A stretch of DNA of 64,000 bases from CAZLYX01 sp964563885 (GCA_964563885.1 CAZLYX010000003.1:8976-72975); one strand, 5' to 3'. Positions 18,337 to 27,351 are shown, counted from the stretch's first letter. Made by a program: numbers and translations. The notes: generated by a model from the letters alone, not told the origin.

Positions 18337-19263
18337 TTATTCCAACGCTTCTTTCAGCTTTTGCTCAATTAAATCTGCATCAAATGATTGAGCAATTAAC
18401 TCAAAGCGACTATCGCGCCGCCAAGCAACTTGATTTGCACCCCACTGCCCATCCACCCAATTGAGCCAAACCCAAGTACCCAACACCTGAAACACGCCTT
18501 TGGCACGCACTAAGCCTTCAGCCATTTGCGGCAGATTATTAAAAAAGTGGGTGAGCCGTTCGCCATCAAAATCTTGCCCTGCTGCAAAAGTAAATCCTTG
18601 CGACTGAAAACCCATCGTATTATCTGGCAGGGTTTTCAAACGATAACGACTCTTTTCAACCACAGGAATATCAAGCCATTGAATATCAAGCTGCGCATTG
18701 CTAACCTCCACCACTTTAGCTTTGGGTGGAAACAGTTTTGCAGCTTGTTGACGAAACGTTATTAGCACCTCATCGCTGCATAAATCAATTTTACTCGCCA
18801 CCAACACATCGCTCACACCAATTTGATCTTTATATAACATTTGATTGGCAAAATCTGGGCTAATAAATTGGCGCGGGTCAACCACAGTAAATACCGCAGC
18901 GATTTCCAGCAATTCACCCAGCGGCGCAGCTTTTAATTCATCAATCACACTGGCGGCATGGGCTAAGCCACTTGCTTCAATCAACAAACGATCTGGTTTA
19001 GCATCGTGCAGCATTTTTTGCACCGTGCTGCTCATTTGTGGGCCGGCAACACAACACAAACAGCCACCCGAGATTTCGGCAACAGGAATGCCATTGTCAC
19101 TTAACACCGCGCCATCAATGCCAATTTCTCCAAATTCGTTGACAATAATGACCCATTTTTCAGCAGGATTTTTTTGTGCCATCAAGCTTTTTAAAGCGGT
19201 GGTTTTCCCCGTGCCTAAAAAGCCAGAAAACAAATGAACCTTGGTTTTTTCTACGACTGACAT
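18337..19263 (-). CDS. COG0523 (CobW/ZigA-type) metal-chaperone GTPase
   Basis: A 308-residue G3E GTPase with Walker A GFLGTGKTTALKS near residue 14, NEFGEIGIDGAVL, the metal-binding CxCC motif in GGCLCCVAGPQ, and the nucleotide base motif ASKIDL. The CobW C-terminal domain follows, ending WRRDSRFELI. This family moves zinc to client proteins when zinc is scarce. It overlaps zur by 13 bases and is transcribed behind the Zur box at 19759-19773, which supports a zinc role. Confidence 0.92.
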   Translation of the reverse strand: MSVVEKTKVHLFSGFLGTGKTTALKSLMAQKNPAEKWVIIVNEFGEIGIDGAVLSDNGIPVAEISGGCLCCVAGPQMSSTVQKMLHDAKPDRLLIEASGLAHAASVIDELKAAPLGELLEIAAVFTVVDPRQFISPDFANQMLYKDQIGVSDVLVASKIDLCSDEVLITFRQQAAKLFPPKAKVVEVSNAQLDIQWLDIPVVEKSRYRLKTLPDNTMGFQSQGFTFAAGQDFDGERLTHFFNNLPQMAEGLVRAKGVFQVLGTWVWLNWVDGQWGANQVAWRRDSRFELIAQSFDADLIEQKLKEALE

Positions 19264-19730
19264 TTTTTACATATCCCTGTTAACACAACATGTTCTTCAG
19301 TGAGCTGAAAACCACTTTCAGCAACACCAGCACGCAATGCCGCCCATTCGTTGTTGAGCGTTTGTTCATCAACTGCGCCACATTCTGTACACACCAAAAT
19401 AAACGCGCTGTGATCATATGGCGGCTGCACGCCTTGCTTGTGACAATGCACATTACAATCATGCTGTGCATGGCTACACAACACATAACCATTTACTGCT
19501 GCCACTTTATGCAACACACCCTGCTCCGCCCAAAAATCTAGCGCGCGATATGCTGTGGGTGGGGCCACCACGCCTTCGCTGGCCTGCTGCATTTGCGCCA
19601 ACACTGCATAAGCTTTTATCACGCCGCTGTGTTGTTTTAAGATGATATCCAACACCTGTTCGCGCAACGCAGTCACTTGTGCGCCTTGAGCTGTGGTTTG
19701 AGCCAGAATCTTTTGCTTAATGTTTTGCAT
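19251..19730 (-). CDS. zur: Zinc uptake regulator Zur (Fur family)
   Basis: A 159-residue Fur-family repressor. The N-terminal winged helix contains LREQVLDIILKQ and PPTAYRALDFWAEQGVLHKV. The metal sites include HDCNVHCH, the structural CTECGAVDE pair and the closing CKKC pair. The His/Cys content, the COG0523 partner and the two matching operator-like palindromes argue for Zur over Fur or PerR. With zinc bound it should repress zinc uptake. It is the first gene of zur-COG0523, and a Zur box lies 29 bases before its start, so it probably represses itself. Confidence 0.93.
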   Translation of the reverse strand: MQNIKQKILAQTTAQGAQVTALREQVLDIILKQHSGVIKAYAVLAQMQQASEGVVAPPTAYRALDFWAEQGVLHKVAAVNGYVLCSHAQHDCNVHCHKQGVQPPYDHSAFILVCTECGAVDEQTLNNEWAALRAGVAESGFQLTEEHVVLTGICKKCQS

Positions 19731-19758
19731 AAATGGTTTTCAAGTAGCCTATTTAAAT

Positions 19759-19773
19759 TGTTATTGTATAACG
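19759..19773 (-). promoter_or_regulatory. Probable Zur box upstream of zur
   Basis: GTTATTGTATAAC (19760-19772) is a near-perfect palindrome, 29 bases before the zur ATG. It differs by one base from the palindrome before znuC (GTTACTGTATAAC). The pattern matches Zur sites of Gram-negative bacteria (GTTATnnnATAAC). Confidence 0.75.
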
Positions 19774-19798
19774 CTATTTAAACAGCTTTAATATAAAA

Positions 19799-19850
19799 AG
19801 GCTACCTGAAAGCATCGCTTCTATAAAAGCTGAAACCTTTCAGGTAGCCT
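19799..19850 (-). terminator. Inverted uptake-sequence pair downstream of the SDR gene
   Basis: Uptake sequences at 19799-19810 and 19839-19850 with A and T runs at the ends. It lies between the SDR stop (19923) and the zur promoter and isolates the two units. Confidence 0.75.
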
Positions 19851-19922
19851 TTTTTTGATTTGGTTTAATGTTATCTATATATTCTATTGAGGAACATTTT
19901 CATGAGTGCCCCACTCAAATGA

Positions 19923-20750
19923 TTACTTAAACCAAGCTTTGATTTTTTGGAATAATGAAATGCTTTGTTTCTCAAATCCAGCGATTGTTTGTTCTGGCTG
20001 TGCAGCTTCACGTGCAACGGGCAATGCACCAAAACTTTGTGCTACTGGCATGATTTCGATGGCATTTATATTGATATGTTTGGGGCGCTGATACAACCAC
20101 AACGCAGTTTCGGCAATATCTTGTGGTCGAATAAATGCTACATTTTCATAGAGTTTGGCCACACGTTCATCGTCACCTTTAAAGCGTACATTGGAAAACT
20201 CAGTGTCTCCGCATAAACCTGGCTCGATATTGCTGACGCGGATGCCTGTACCAGCAAGATCGGCACGTAAATTTAAACTAAACTGGCGCACATACGCTTT
20301 GGTGGCACCATAAACATTACCACCTGGATAAGGGTAAGTACCTGCAATAGAGCCCATATTCATAATATAGCCTTGCTTGCGTTCCACCATTTTTGGCAGT
20401 ATTTGCCGAGTCAGATACGTAAGCCCAATGATATTGGTGTGAATCATGGTTTCCCAATCATCAAAATTGGCTTCGGCAGCAGCATCTAAACCAAGTGCTA
20501 AGCCGCCATTGTTGATTAAACAATCAACTTCTTGAAAATGCTCAGGGATATTTTGCAATGCTTGTTTTATGCTATCTGTTTGGCTTAAGTCCATTTCGAG
20601 AGATAAAAAACGCTCCCCAAGCTCAGCCTGTAAGGCTTCAAGCTTGTCTATGCGACGGGCAGCGCCAATCACAGAATAGCCAGCTTCTATAAAACTGCGA
20701 CACATTGCCTCGCCAAAACCAGCCGACGCGCCAGTAATCAAAATTGCCAT
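19923..20750 (-). CDS. Short-chain dehydrogenase (YdfG-type NADP 3-hydroxy acid dehydrogenase)
   Basis: A 275-residue classical SDR. It has the NADP site ITGASAGFGEA, the adenine-side AARRIDKLEAL, the NNGG motif, the catalytic Ser in MGSIAG and the YGATK motif with Tyr and Lys. The C-terminal LWLYQRPKHININAIEIMP is the YdfG signature. E. coli YdfG reduces malonic semialdehyde and oxidises serine and other 3-hydroxy acids. About 27 residues after the YdfG end are extra and end in LFQKIKAWFK, possibly an amphipathic helix. The start follows AAGGACA. Confidence 0.88.
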   Translation of the reverse strand: MAILITGASAGFGEAMCRSFIEAGYSVIGAARRIDKLEALQAELGERFLSLEMDLSQTDSIKQALQNIPEHFQEVDCLINNGGLALGLDAAAEANFDDWETMIHTNIIGLTYLTRQILPKMVERKQGYIMNMGSIAGTYPYPGGNVYGATKAYVRQFSLNLRADLAGTGIRVSNIEPGLCGDTEFSNVRFKGDDERVAKLYENVAFIRPQDIAETALWLYQRPKHININAIEIMPVAQSFGALPVAREAAQPEQTIAGFEKQSISLFQKIKAWFK

Positions 20751-20839
20751 TTTTGTCCTTCCACTTTTTCATGAACCAAGATTTGGGTTATTATACGCAA
20801 TGATTTAAGATTTAACACAACCACGAAAAGGAATAATCT

Positions 20840-21316
20840 ATGAAAATTAAAACCACTTTAGCCATTATGATCTCAGCAGCAGCATTGTCATTAGCAGCCT
20901 GTGGCAGCACCGCAGAAGAACTTAAAGGCCCAAATTCTGAAGCGCGAACTACCGCTTTTAAATCGATGATGCCAAACTTCAGCACAATGGGCAAAATGGT
21001 AAAAGGCGAAGAAACCTATGATGCAGAAAAATTCAAAACTGCTGCCGCTGAATTCTCGGTAGAGAGTAAAGAACCGTTCAATCATTTTGAGCGCGATGCA
21101 GTTGACTCAAAAGGTGCCCATCAAGATGGTGATGCACTGCCAGCCGTTTGGGAAAAACCTGAAGAAGCACGAGCAACAGCAGAAAAATTTCACGCTGCCG
21201 TGGAAAACCTAAATGCTAAAGCACAAGCAGGTAACCTAGAAGAAATAAAAGTGGCTTATGGTGAAGTTGGGGCAAGCTGCAAAGCTTGTCATGACACCTT
21301 CCGCAAGCCAAAATAA
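20840..21316 (+). CDS. cycP: Cytochrome c' lipoprotein
   Basis: A 158-residue lipoprotein with the lipobox LAAC after a signal peptide, then a four-helix domain ending with one haem site CKACH near the C-terminus, the typical place in cytochromes c'. Cytochromes c' bind nitric oxide and protect denitrifying cells; in Neisseria the homologue CycP is a lipoprotein linked to NO tolerance. The protein should sit in the periplasm, anchored by lipid. The ATG follows AAGGAAT. No denitrification gene is next to it, and no FNR site was found in its short leader. Confidence 0.9.
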   Translation: MKIKTTLAIMISAAALSLAACGSTAEELKGPNSEARTTAFKSMMPNFSTMGKMVKGEETYDAEKFKTAAAEFSVESKEPFNHFERDAVDSKGAHQDGDALPAVWEKPEEARATAEKFHAAVENLNAKAQAGNLEEIKVAYGEVGASCKACHDTFRKPK

Positions 21317-21336
21317 TGTAGTTAATTAAATAGCAA

Positions 21337-21365
21337 AGGCTACCTGAATACTGTTCAGGTAGCCT
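21337..21365. terminator. Bidirectional uptake-sequence terminator
   Basis: Uptake sequences at 21337-21348 and 21354-21365 with a 5-base loop and a following T7 tract on the plus strand. It lies between the cytochrome c' gene and convergent folE2. Confidence 0.85.
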
Positions 21366-21382
21366 TTTTTTAAACTTAAACT

Positions 21383-22156
21383 TTAAGGATAGGCAATCAC
21401 AGCATAAGCTGAATGATTGTGAATAGACTCAAAGTTTTCGCTTTCTACTTGAAATGAGTCAACACGTTTATCGTTGCGCAAAGCAACGGCGACATCGCGC
21501 ACCATGTCTTCAACAAACTTTGGATTTTCATAAGCTTGCTCGGTAACAAATTTTTCATCAGGACGCTTTAACAAGCCATAAAGCTGGCAACTGGCCAGAG
21601 CTTCCACACAATCAATCACTTCTTCAATACCCACTTCTTCATGCGAGGTTAAAGTGACCGTTACGTGTGATCGCTGGTTATGTGCACCATATTTTGAAAT
21701 TTCTTTGGAGCACGGACACAGGCTGGTCACGGGCGTGAGCACTTTTAAAGTATGGACATAATCGCCATTACTGATTTCACCACTTAAAGTGACGTCATAA
21801 TCCAATAAAGATTGAATACCCGAAACCGGCGCAGTTTTACGCCGGAAAAATGGAAACGTCACACTCAGCTTGCCAGAATGAGAATCTAACAACTGCACCA
21901 TTTCTTCGGTTAAACTTTGCATGCGTTCAAAGCTTAAGGCTTCAGTTTGGCTTTCCATTAGCGCGACAAAGCGAGACATATGGGTGCCTTTTTGATTAGC
22001 TGGCAAAAATACTGTCATGGTAAGTAAACCCACTGTACTTTGCTCTCCTTCCGCCGTTTTCAGGCGAATAGGAAACCGTAAGTCTTTGATGCCAACTTGA
22101 TTAATCGGCACATTGCGTAAATCAGGGGTCGATTGCACATCGGCAATAGCGTTCAT
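21383..22156 (-). CDS. folE2: GTP cyclohydrolase FolE2 (GCYH-IB)
   Basis: FolE2 makes dihydroneopterin triphosphate from GTP, the first step to folate, and unlike FolE it does not need zinc. The 257-residue protein has the family block VPINQVGIKDLRFPI, the catalytic Cys in VTSLCPCSKEISKYGAHNQR and the C-terminal NFESIHNHSAYAVI. Zinc-independent FolE2 is often under Zur control and found with COG0523 genes; here zur-COG0523 is about 2 kb away, but I see no Zur-type palindrome in the folE2 leader. A small hairpin (CGGGA/TCCCG) lies near 22183-22198. Confidence 0.95.
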   Translation of the reverse strand: MNAIADVQSTPDLRNVPINQVGIKDLRFPIRLKTAEGEQSTVGLLTMTVFLPANQKGTHMSRFVALMESQTEALSFERMQSLTEEMVQLLDSHSGKLSVTFPFFRRKTAPVSGIQSLLDYDVTLSGEISNGDYVHTLKVLTPVTSLCPCSKEISKYGAHNQRSHVTVTLTSHEEVGIEEVIDCVEALASCQLYGLLKRPDEKFVTEQAYENPKFVEDMVRDVAVALRNDKRVDSFQVESENFESIHNHSAYAVIAYP

Positions 22157-22415
22157 GCGCTTTTTTTCCTTATTAGGTTCGGGATTCTTACTCCCGCTTA
22201 TGTGTGTGCGTCTACCGAAAAATCAAGCTACTGATTCTACGTCGACTGTTAGCAAGTATATAGATGGTGCCATGATACGGCAATTAGATGGGTATTGATT
22301 ATGACTATGTTTTAATAGTTAAGCTGCTGAAAGCATAATTTATCTTCAGCCAGCCTGATTGTATGGCTGATAATGTGTAAAATATAAACCATCTATTTAT
22401 TGCTAGGAGCTCACT

Positions 22416-23582
22416 ATGAAATACCGTTTCGCTACTGAAGCCATTCACACCAGCTATAACCCTGATGAACATAATCGTGCGCTCATGCCACCTATTTATC
22501 AAAACAGCATGTTTGCTCTACATGAAATTGGTGAGTCAGTACCACATAAATATTCGCGCTTAAGTAATCCTACCCGCAAAATATTGGAAGACACCATCGC
22601 AGCGCTAGAGCATGGTAGCCATGGTTTTGCGTTTGCCAGCGGTATGGCGGGTGTCGATTGTATATTTCGTACTTTTTTACGTCCTGGCGACACCATTGTA
22701 GCGGTTGGCGATATTTATGGCGGCTCTTATAATTTGCTCACCGAAGTATATGAACGTTGGGGAGTTAAGGTAATATTTGCTGATTTAACGCTACCTGAAA
22801 ACTTTGATCGCATCTTAGCTGAACATAATGTCAGCATATTGTGGCTAGAAACACCAAGCAATCCACTGTTGCGTTTGGTTGATGTGCCGCTTTTGGCAGC
22901 GAAAGCCAAAGCACATGGCGCACTAGTAGGCATGGACAATACTTTTGCTACGCCTTACCTGCAAAATCCACTTGATATGGGTTGTGATATTGTGTTTCAT
23001 TCGGCCACTAAATATTTATGTGGCCACTCTGATGTTTTGATGGGTGTGGTGGCAGTGAAAGACGCAAATTTGGCTAGCCCCCTGCATAATATGATGGTAA
23101 ACACGGGCGGTGTGGCAGGCCCTATGGATTGCGCTTTAGTGCTGCGCGGCATTAAAACATTAGCCATGCGCATGCAACATCATTGCCATAATGCCATACA
23201 AATAGCAACACGCTTAGAAGCACATCCAGCAGTGGAAAAAGTTTTCTACCCAGGCTTAGTAAGCCACGAACATCACGAGCTGGCAAAACAGCAGATGCGG
23301 GAATTTGGCGGCGTGGTATCGATTTATTTAAAAAAAGACACCAAAGAAGCGGCCAACAGCGTGATTAAAAACATGAAGCTGGTGAGAATGGCTTCTAGTT
23401 TAGGTGGTGTAGAAAGCTTGGTTAACCACAGTTACAGCCAATCTCACAGTGGCATGCCGCCAGAATTGAAGGAATCACTTGGCATCCGTATGGGCTTATT
23501 ACGTTTTTCAATTGGCGTGGAAGACGTAGAAGACATTTGGACAGATATTGCCGCTGCATTGGACACTACGTTATCTAGCTAA
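22416..23582 (+). CDS. Cystathionine gamma-synthase / lyase family PLP enzyme
   Basis: A 388-residue transsulfuration enzyme. Family parts are the PHKYSRLSNPTRKILE block, the cofactor-binding FASGMAGVDC, LETPSNPLLRLVD, DNTFATPYLQNPL, and the PLP lysine in HSATKYLCGHSDVLMG. The C-terminus has SSLGGVESLVNH. This family covers cystathionine gamma-synthase (MetB), beta-lyase (MetC) and gamma-lyase, which I cannot tell apart by eye; the S-S-L-G-G-V-E-S block is shared by all. It has its own promoter region and a strong TAGGAG site, and stands alone. Confidence 0.88.
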   Translation: MKYRFATEAIHTSYNPDEHNRALMPPIYQNSMFALHEIGESVPHKYSRLSNPTRKILEDTIAALEHGSHGFAFASGMAGVDCIFRTFLRPGDTIVAVGDIYGGSYNLLTEVYERWGVKVIFADLTLPENFDRILAEHNVSILWLETPSNPLLRLVDVPLLAAKAKAHGALVGMDNTFATPYLQNPLDMGCDIVFHSATKYLCGHSDVLMGVVAVKDANLASPLHNMMVNTGGVAGPMDCALVLRGIKTLAMRMQHHCHNAIQIATRLEAHPAVEKVFYPGLVSHEHHELAKQQMREFGGVVSIYLKKDTKEAANSVIKNMKLVRMASSLGGVESLVNHSYSQSHSGMPPELKESLGIRMGLLRFSIGVEDVEDIWTDIAAALDTTLSS

Positions 23583-23602
23583 TATCTAGTTCATATAAGT
23601 AA

Positions 23603-23652
23603 AGGCTACCTGAAACAAGACTTCGATGAAGTTAATATGTTTCAGGTAGCCT
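23603..23652. terminator. Inverted uptake-sequence pair between convergent genes
   Basis: Uptake sequences at 23603-23614 and 23641-23652, with A and T runs outside. It lies after the transsulfuration gene and faces the orphan lipoprotein gene. Confidence 0.75.
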
Positions 23653-23684
23653 TTTTATCGTCTTAACTGATAGCAGATAAACGC

Positions 23685-24335
23685 TTATTTCTTGGTGCTT
23701 TTTTTGTTTGGCTTAGACTTTGCAGCGGCTTTAGGTGCAGGGCAAGCTTGCAAACGTGTTTGCTGCACTGCTGGATCGGCGCTGTAAGGATACAGCATTG
23801 ATTGTGCTTGGCCAGAATAGGCCACATGCGCAGTTTGACCAATCGAATTGGTTTTACCATGCACCCAATAAGGCTTGGCGCCACATACTGCAATCGAATA
23901 AGGTATACCCACTAGCAATTGTTGTTGTGGATTACTCAACGTCACCCAACCCCCTTCCATACCTTCGCCCACACGTGGCACCAACACCCAACCCTGTTCT
24001 GGCACAGCTTGTTCAAATGCAAACAGTGGTGTCATGCCACGCTCATCAGTGATGCCGTGATAAGTGTTTTTAACATTAGCAAAAGGCAACTTGCCAGCAG
24101 CATGGCTAATAGCAAATGGCGTATTAACAGCGGGGCGGTTGGTATTTGGTTGCAACAATACAAAACGGTAACCTATACTGCCCTTACCAACGGTTTTGGC
24201 ACCAGCAACATCTTTCACAAAAACAAAAGGCGGCAATGGCTGCTCAGCTTGGGCGGTGGGTTGCGGTTCTGTTTTCGCAGTAGAACAGGCAGCTAATAGA
24301 CACACAGCGGTTAAGCTTGTGATTTTTTTAATCAT
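23685..24335 (-). CDS. Predicted lipoprotein of unknown function
   Basis: A 216-residue protein with a type II signal peptide (LTAVCLLAACS, lipid on Cys16), then a Pro/Gln-rich linker, a globular region (YRFVLLQPNTNRPAVNTPFA, HGITDERGMTPLF, VGIPYSIAVCGAKPYW) and a Lys-rich tail (KSKPNKKSTKK). I recognise no family. The middle part has the look of a beta-rich carboxypeptidase-regulatory-like domain (a DERG turn followed by hydrophobic strands), which is a guess. The two Cys of the globular part (ICVCGAK region and QACPAP) could form a disulfide. It has a good GGAGAAA ribosome site, and a TATAAT-like element lies just upstream. Confidence 0.7.
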   Translation of the reverse strand: MIKKITSLTAVCLLAACSTAKTEPQPTAQAEQPLPPFVFVKDVAGAKTVGKGSIGYRFVLLQPNTNRPAVNTPFAISHAAGKLPFANVKNTYHGITDERGMTPLFAFEQAVPEQGWVLVPRVGEGMEGGWVTLSNPQQQLLVGIPYSIAVCGAKPYWVHGKTNSIGQTAHVAYSGQAQSMLYPYSADPAVQQTRLQACPAPKAAAKSKPNKKSTKK

Positions 24336-24428
24336 GGTGATTTCTCCAGTGGTTTATCTAGAGCTGTTATTATAACGCCAACCAATCGAATAATGCCAAC
24401 TTCATTTTAATCATTGCCAAGATTAATA

Positions 24429-24464
24429 TTCAGGTAGCCTTTGTATCAATAAAGGCTACCTGAA
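24429..24464 (-). terminator. Inverted uptake-sequence pair downstream of ubiD
   Basis: TTCAGGTAGCCT (24429-24440) and AGGCTACCTGAA (24453-24464) pair with a 12-base spacer; the right arm ends 4 bases before the ubiD stop. Confidence 0.7.
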
Positions 24465-24467
24465 AGC

Positions 24468-25946
24468 CTATAAGCCCAGCTCTTTCCACATTGAATCCAC
24501 CTTTGCTGCAACAGCTGGATCACGTTCAATCACTCTACCCCACTCACGGTTGGTTTCGCCCGGCCATTTATTGGTGGCATCAAGACCCATTTTGCCGCCC
24601 AAACCACTGACTGGGCTAGCAAAGTCTAAATAATCAATTGGCGTATGGTCGATTAACACCGTATCACGCACAGGATCCATGCGCGTGGTAATTGCCCAAA
24701 TCACCTCATTCCAATTACGGCAATCCACATCATCATCAACCACAATAATGAATTTGGTGTACATAAACTGGCGCAGGAAACTCCAACAACCCATCATGAT
24801 GCGCTTGGCATGACCAGAATATTGTTTTTTAATACTCACCACTGCCATGCGATATGAACATCCTTCTGGCGGCAAATAAAAATCTACAATCTCTGGAAAC
24901 TGCTTTTGCAACAACGGCACAAATACTTCATTCAGCGCCACGCCCAATACTGCTGGTTCATCAGGCGGTTTGCCCGTGTAGGTACTGTGGTAAATAGCAT
25001 TTTCACGCATGGTAATGCGCTCAACCGTAAACACTGGAAAATAATCTTGCTCATTGTAATAGCCTGTGTGGTCTCCATACGGACCTTCAAGCGCTGTTTC
25101 ATCAGGATGAATCACCCCTTCAAGCACAATCTCTGCTCGCGCAGGCACTTGTAAATCATTGCCGATGCACTGCACCAGCTCTGTTCGCGAGCCACGCAAC
25201 AAGCCTGCAAACTGATATTCACTCAAACTATCTGGCACCGGCGTTACCGCGCCAAGAATAGTTGCAGGGTCACATCCCAAGACCACAGCCACGGGATAAG
25301 GCACGCCTGGATGAGCTTTTTTATGCGCCAAAAAATCCAACGCACCGCCACGGTGTGCCAGCCAACGCATAATCAATTTATTTTTACTGAGTAATTGTTG
25401 ACGATAAATGCCCAAATTTTGGCGTTTTTTATGTGGACCACGGGTAACAGTTAAGCCCCAAGTCACCAATGGCGCAATATCTTCTGGCCAACAATGCTGA
25501 ATTGGAAATTGAGTTAAATCAACATCATCACCTTCAATCACGATTTCTTGGCACGGTGCTTTTTTGACCACTTTGGGCGCCATACTCCAAATATCTTTTA
25601 ACAAAGGCAGCTTACTAAAAGCATCTTTAATACCTTTAGGTGGTTCTGGTTCTTTTAAATATGCTAATGTTTTGCCGATTTCACGCAATTGCGAGACTTC
25701 ATTAGCGCCCATACCCATAGCAACACGCTCTGGCGTGCCAAACAAATTAGCCAATACGGAAAAATCATAGCGCGATCCATCAGCGCGAACCGCCTGTGTA
25801 AACAACAATGCTGGTCCTTCGGCACGCAAGACTCGATCGGCAATTTCTGTCATTTCTAAATTAGGTGAAATGGGCATATCAATGCGTTTGAGTTTGCCAG
25901 TTTGTTCTAGCTGGCTGATAAAATCTCTTAAATCATGGTATTTCAT
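24468..25946 (-). CDS. ubiD: 4-hydroxy-3-polyprenylbenzoate decarboxylase
   Basis: UbiD removes the carboxyl group of 3-polyprenyl-4-hydroxybenzoate in ubiquinone synthesis, using prenylated FMN supplied by UbiX. The 492-residue length is normal. Parts seen: [49 protein letters not shown], the catalytic region with [12 protein letters not shown], and the C-terminal [18 protein letters not shown]. The 3' end is closed by an uptake-sequence hairpin. The ribosome site is weak (AGAATAAC). Confidence 0.95.
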   Translation of the reverse strand: MKYHDLRDFISQLEQTGKLKRIDMPISPNLEMTEIADRVLRAEGPALLFTQAVRADGSRYDFSVLANLFGTPERVAMGMGANEVSQLREIGKTLAYLKEPEPPKGIKDAFSKLPLLKDIWSMAPKVVKKAPCQEIVIEGDDVDLTQFPIQHCWPEDIAPLVTWGLTVTRGPHKKRQNLGIYRQQLLSKNKLIMRWLAHRGGALDFLAHKKAHPGVPYPVAVVLGCDPATILGAVTPVPDSLSEYQFAGLLRGSRTELVQCIGNDLQVPARAEIVLEGVIHPDETALEGPYGDHTGYYNEQDYFPVFTVERITMRENAIYHSTYTGKPPDEPAVLGVALNEVFVPLLQKQFPEIVDFYLPPEGCSYRMAVVSIKKQYSGHAKRIMMGCWSFLRQFMYTKFIIVVDDDVDCRNWNEVIWAITTRMDPVRDTVLIDHTPIDYLDFASPVSGLGGKMGLDATNKWPGETNREWGRVIERDPAVAAKVDSMWKELGL

Positions 25947-26011
25947 AAGTTATTCTAGGGCTAAATAAGCCTTATTCCATAAGCTGAAAAGGAAAGTTGA
26001 TTATATAAGCT

Positions 26012-26045
26012 TTCAGGTAGCCTTTGTGAATAAAGGCTACCTGAA
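26012..26045. repeat. Inverted uptake-sequence pair upstream of ubiD
   Basis: TTCAGGTAGCCT (26012-26023) and AGGCTACCTGAA (26034-26045). It lies between the start of ubiD and the small membrane gene; it may end transcripts coming from the latter. Confidence 0.7.
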
Positions 26046-26050
26046 ATATG

Positions 26051-26084
26051 AAAACCGCCTGAATGCAAGATTCAAGCGGTTTTT
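26051..26084 (-). terminator. Terminator hairpin downstream of the small membrane genes
   Basis: Stem AAAACCGC-TGAA / TTCA-GCGGTTTT with one mismatch and a 7-base loop, A/T runs on both sides. On the minus strand it follows the 54-residue gene (stop 26244) by about 160 bases. Confidence 0.7.
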
Positions 26085-26243
26085 ATGTCAATCAGAGCGA
26101 ATTAAGCTTGGCACTTTATGCCCATTCAGTCACTACGCTCATCCTCACGCCATTAGGAATGCTGTAGTAAGAGCATTTCCCAAATGAATTACTGCTATCA
26201 CAGCAAATCATCAACAGTTGAATATTTATTAAAAGCGAGTTGC

Positions 26244-26408
26244 TTACCCTTGTCGGCCTGCTACCGTTACTGAGCAGCGGCTGCCCTCACCCTGATCATC
26301 AGAATATTCATTTGCCCAGTTGAAAAACATTGTCCACATTTTGGCAGATAAATATACAAAAGAAACAACCGTAAAAAGTAAGATAAAAATAGGAATCAAG
26401 TTATTCAT
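26244..26408 (-). CDS. Small single-span membrane protein (54 residues), paralogue of the next gene
   Basis: This open frame starts ATG at 26408 and ends TAA at 26244. It begins MNNLIPIFILLFTVVSFVYL, one clear membrane helix, followed by a short polar tail. The start shares LIPIF and a YLS ending of the helix with the protein at 26485-26685, and the two genes share the run CTTGATTCCTATTTT at the same codon position, so they are paralogues in tandem. I recognise no family. No good ribosome site precedes it (TTAAGAATGC), so it may depend on its neighbour or be a decayed copy. Confidence 0.55.
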   Translation of the reverse strand: MNNLIPIFILLFTVVSFVYLSAKMWTMFFNWANEYSDDQGEGSRCSVTVAGRQG

Positions 26409-26484
26409 TTTATTAAGCATTCTTAAATAATGTGTTTTCTTTAATCAGCAAGCAGCTAGAAAAAATATCTGCCAATTACATATG

Positions 26485-26685
26485 TTAAATGGGAAGCACC
26501 ACATCATCAGACTGGTGCGTATTTTTTTCAACCTGTTTATGTTGCTGCTTAGTACCGGAAAGTCTGGAAAAAACATTGCCCGAAGAACCCCATTTTGAAT
26601 AAATAACATAAACTAATAGAGATAAATAACCAATGGAAGACAATACGCCTACCACAACGAAAATAGGAATCAAGCGTTCGATCAT
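26485..26685 (-). CDS. Small single-span membrane protein (66 residues)
   Basis: Residues 4-28 form one membrane helix (RLIPIFVVVGVLSSIGYLSL), then a basic and polar tail (SKWGSSGN, KQQHKQVEKN). The ATG at 26685 follows GGGAGTAA with good spacing. Length and single helix recall small accessory subunits of membrane complexes, but I find no match to known ones such as KdpF or CydX. It is the upstream member of the tandem pair. A regulatory or complex-stabilising role is only a guess. Confidence 0.6.
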   Translation of the reverse strand: MIERLIPIFVVVGVLSSIGYLSLLVYVIYSKWGSSGNVFSRLSGTKQQHKQVEKNTHQSDDVVLPI

Positions 26686-27351
26686 GATTGATTACTCCCA
26701 AATAAATGATGTATTTGTATTTCTTAATAATGCTGCTTAAGTTTTAAACAGTCACTAACCCGTAGCTTCTTTATTTTTCAGCAGCTCTAACGGCTGCTTA
26801 AATGAAAGAAGATAAATGCAGTATTCGCACAAACAAGCGGCCTGTCAACAAGATAAACGGCTAAATTTGCCATTTATTGTGATTTTGAATGGTTTTTACA
26901 CTACACAGCCAATAACTCATCATTTAGTGTTAAAAATTAGATACATTGCAAAGATATAAACAATGCCAATGCCATTAGAAAAATAAAAATTCACTAAAAG
27001 TCTTTTTTAAGCAATTAATAACCCGTAAGCATACAATAATATATTTGTTATATTTAACTACTTATTGAGAGATTCACCATATTCCCAATATCAAGCTTTG
27101 TGGCTCTTTCCCATAAGAACTCATCCATTTGTTTTCAGACGCTGTTTATTTCAGTATTATGCACAGTATTATTTTTCGCTATTAAACGAAGTCTTTTATT
27201 ATGTTCAACAATTACAAGCTTTACATTGCTTTGCCACCCATGCTCATTTTCAATTCTTTATGCCGTCTTTCGGCTTGTGGCTTTTAAATTAAAATGTCCA
27301 ATGCGAAAGACACCATCTATTCAATATATTAATCTGGCTACCTGAAAAGTT
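26686..27351. other. Gene-poor 666-base spacer
   Basis: AT-rich. Overlapping plus-strand frames here (around 27065-27345) lack ribosome sites and known motifs and look like chance. It must hold the divergent promoters of the small membrane genes and ybeY. A partial stem near 26777-26810 (TTCTTT..AGCAG / CTGCT..AAAGAA) is imperfect. No RNA gene was recognised. A one-mismatch uptake sequence (TGGCTACCTGAA, 27335-27346) ends 5 bases before ybeY. Confidence 0.5.

Noticed and set aside
22157..22200. preQ1-type riboswitch in the folE2 leader
   Set aside because: There is a GC hairpin followed by an A-rich stretch, but the conserved loop and tail bases of the class do not match.
24366..24376. GTTATTATAAC as another Zur box
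   Set aside because: Its half-sites are 2 bases closer than in the two real boxes. It is better read as a -10-like element of the lipoprotein gene.
27065..27345. Two overlapping plus-strand frames of 75 and 81 codons before ybeY
   Set aside because: No ribosome sites, mutual overlap in different frames, AT-rich composition and no motifs.
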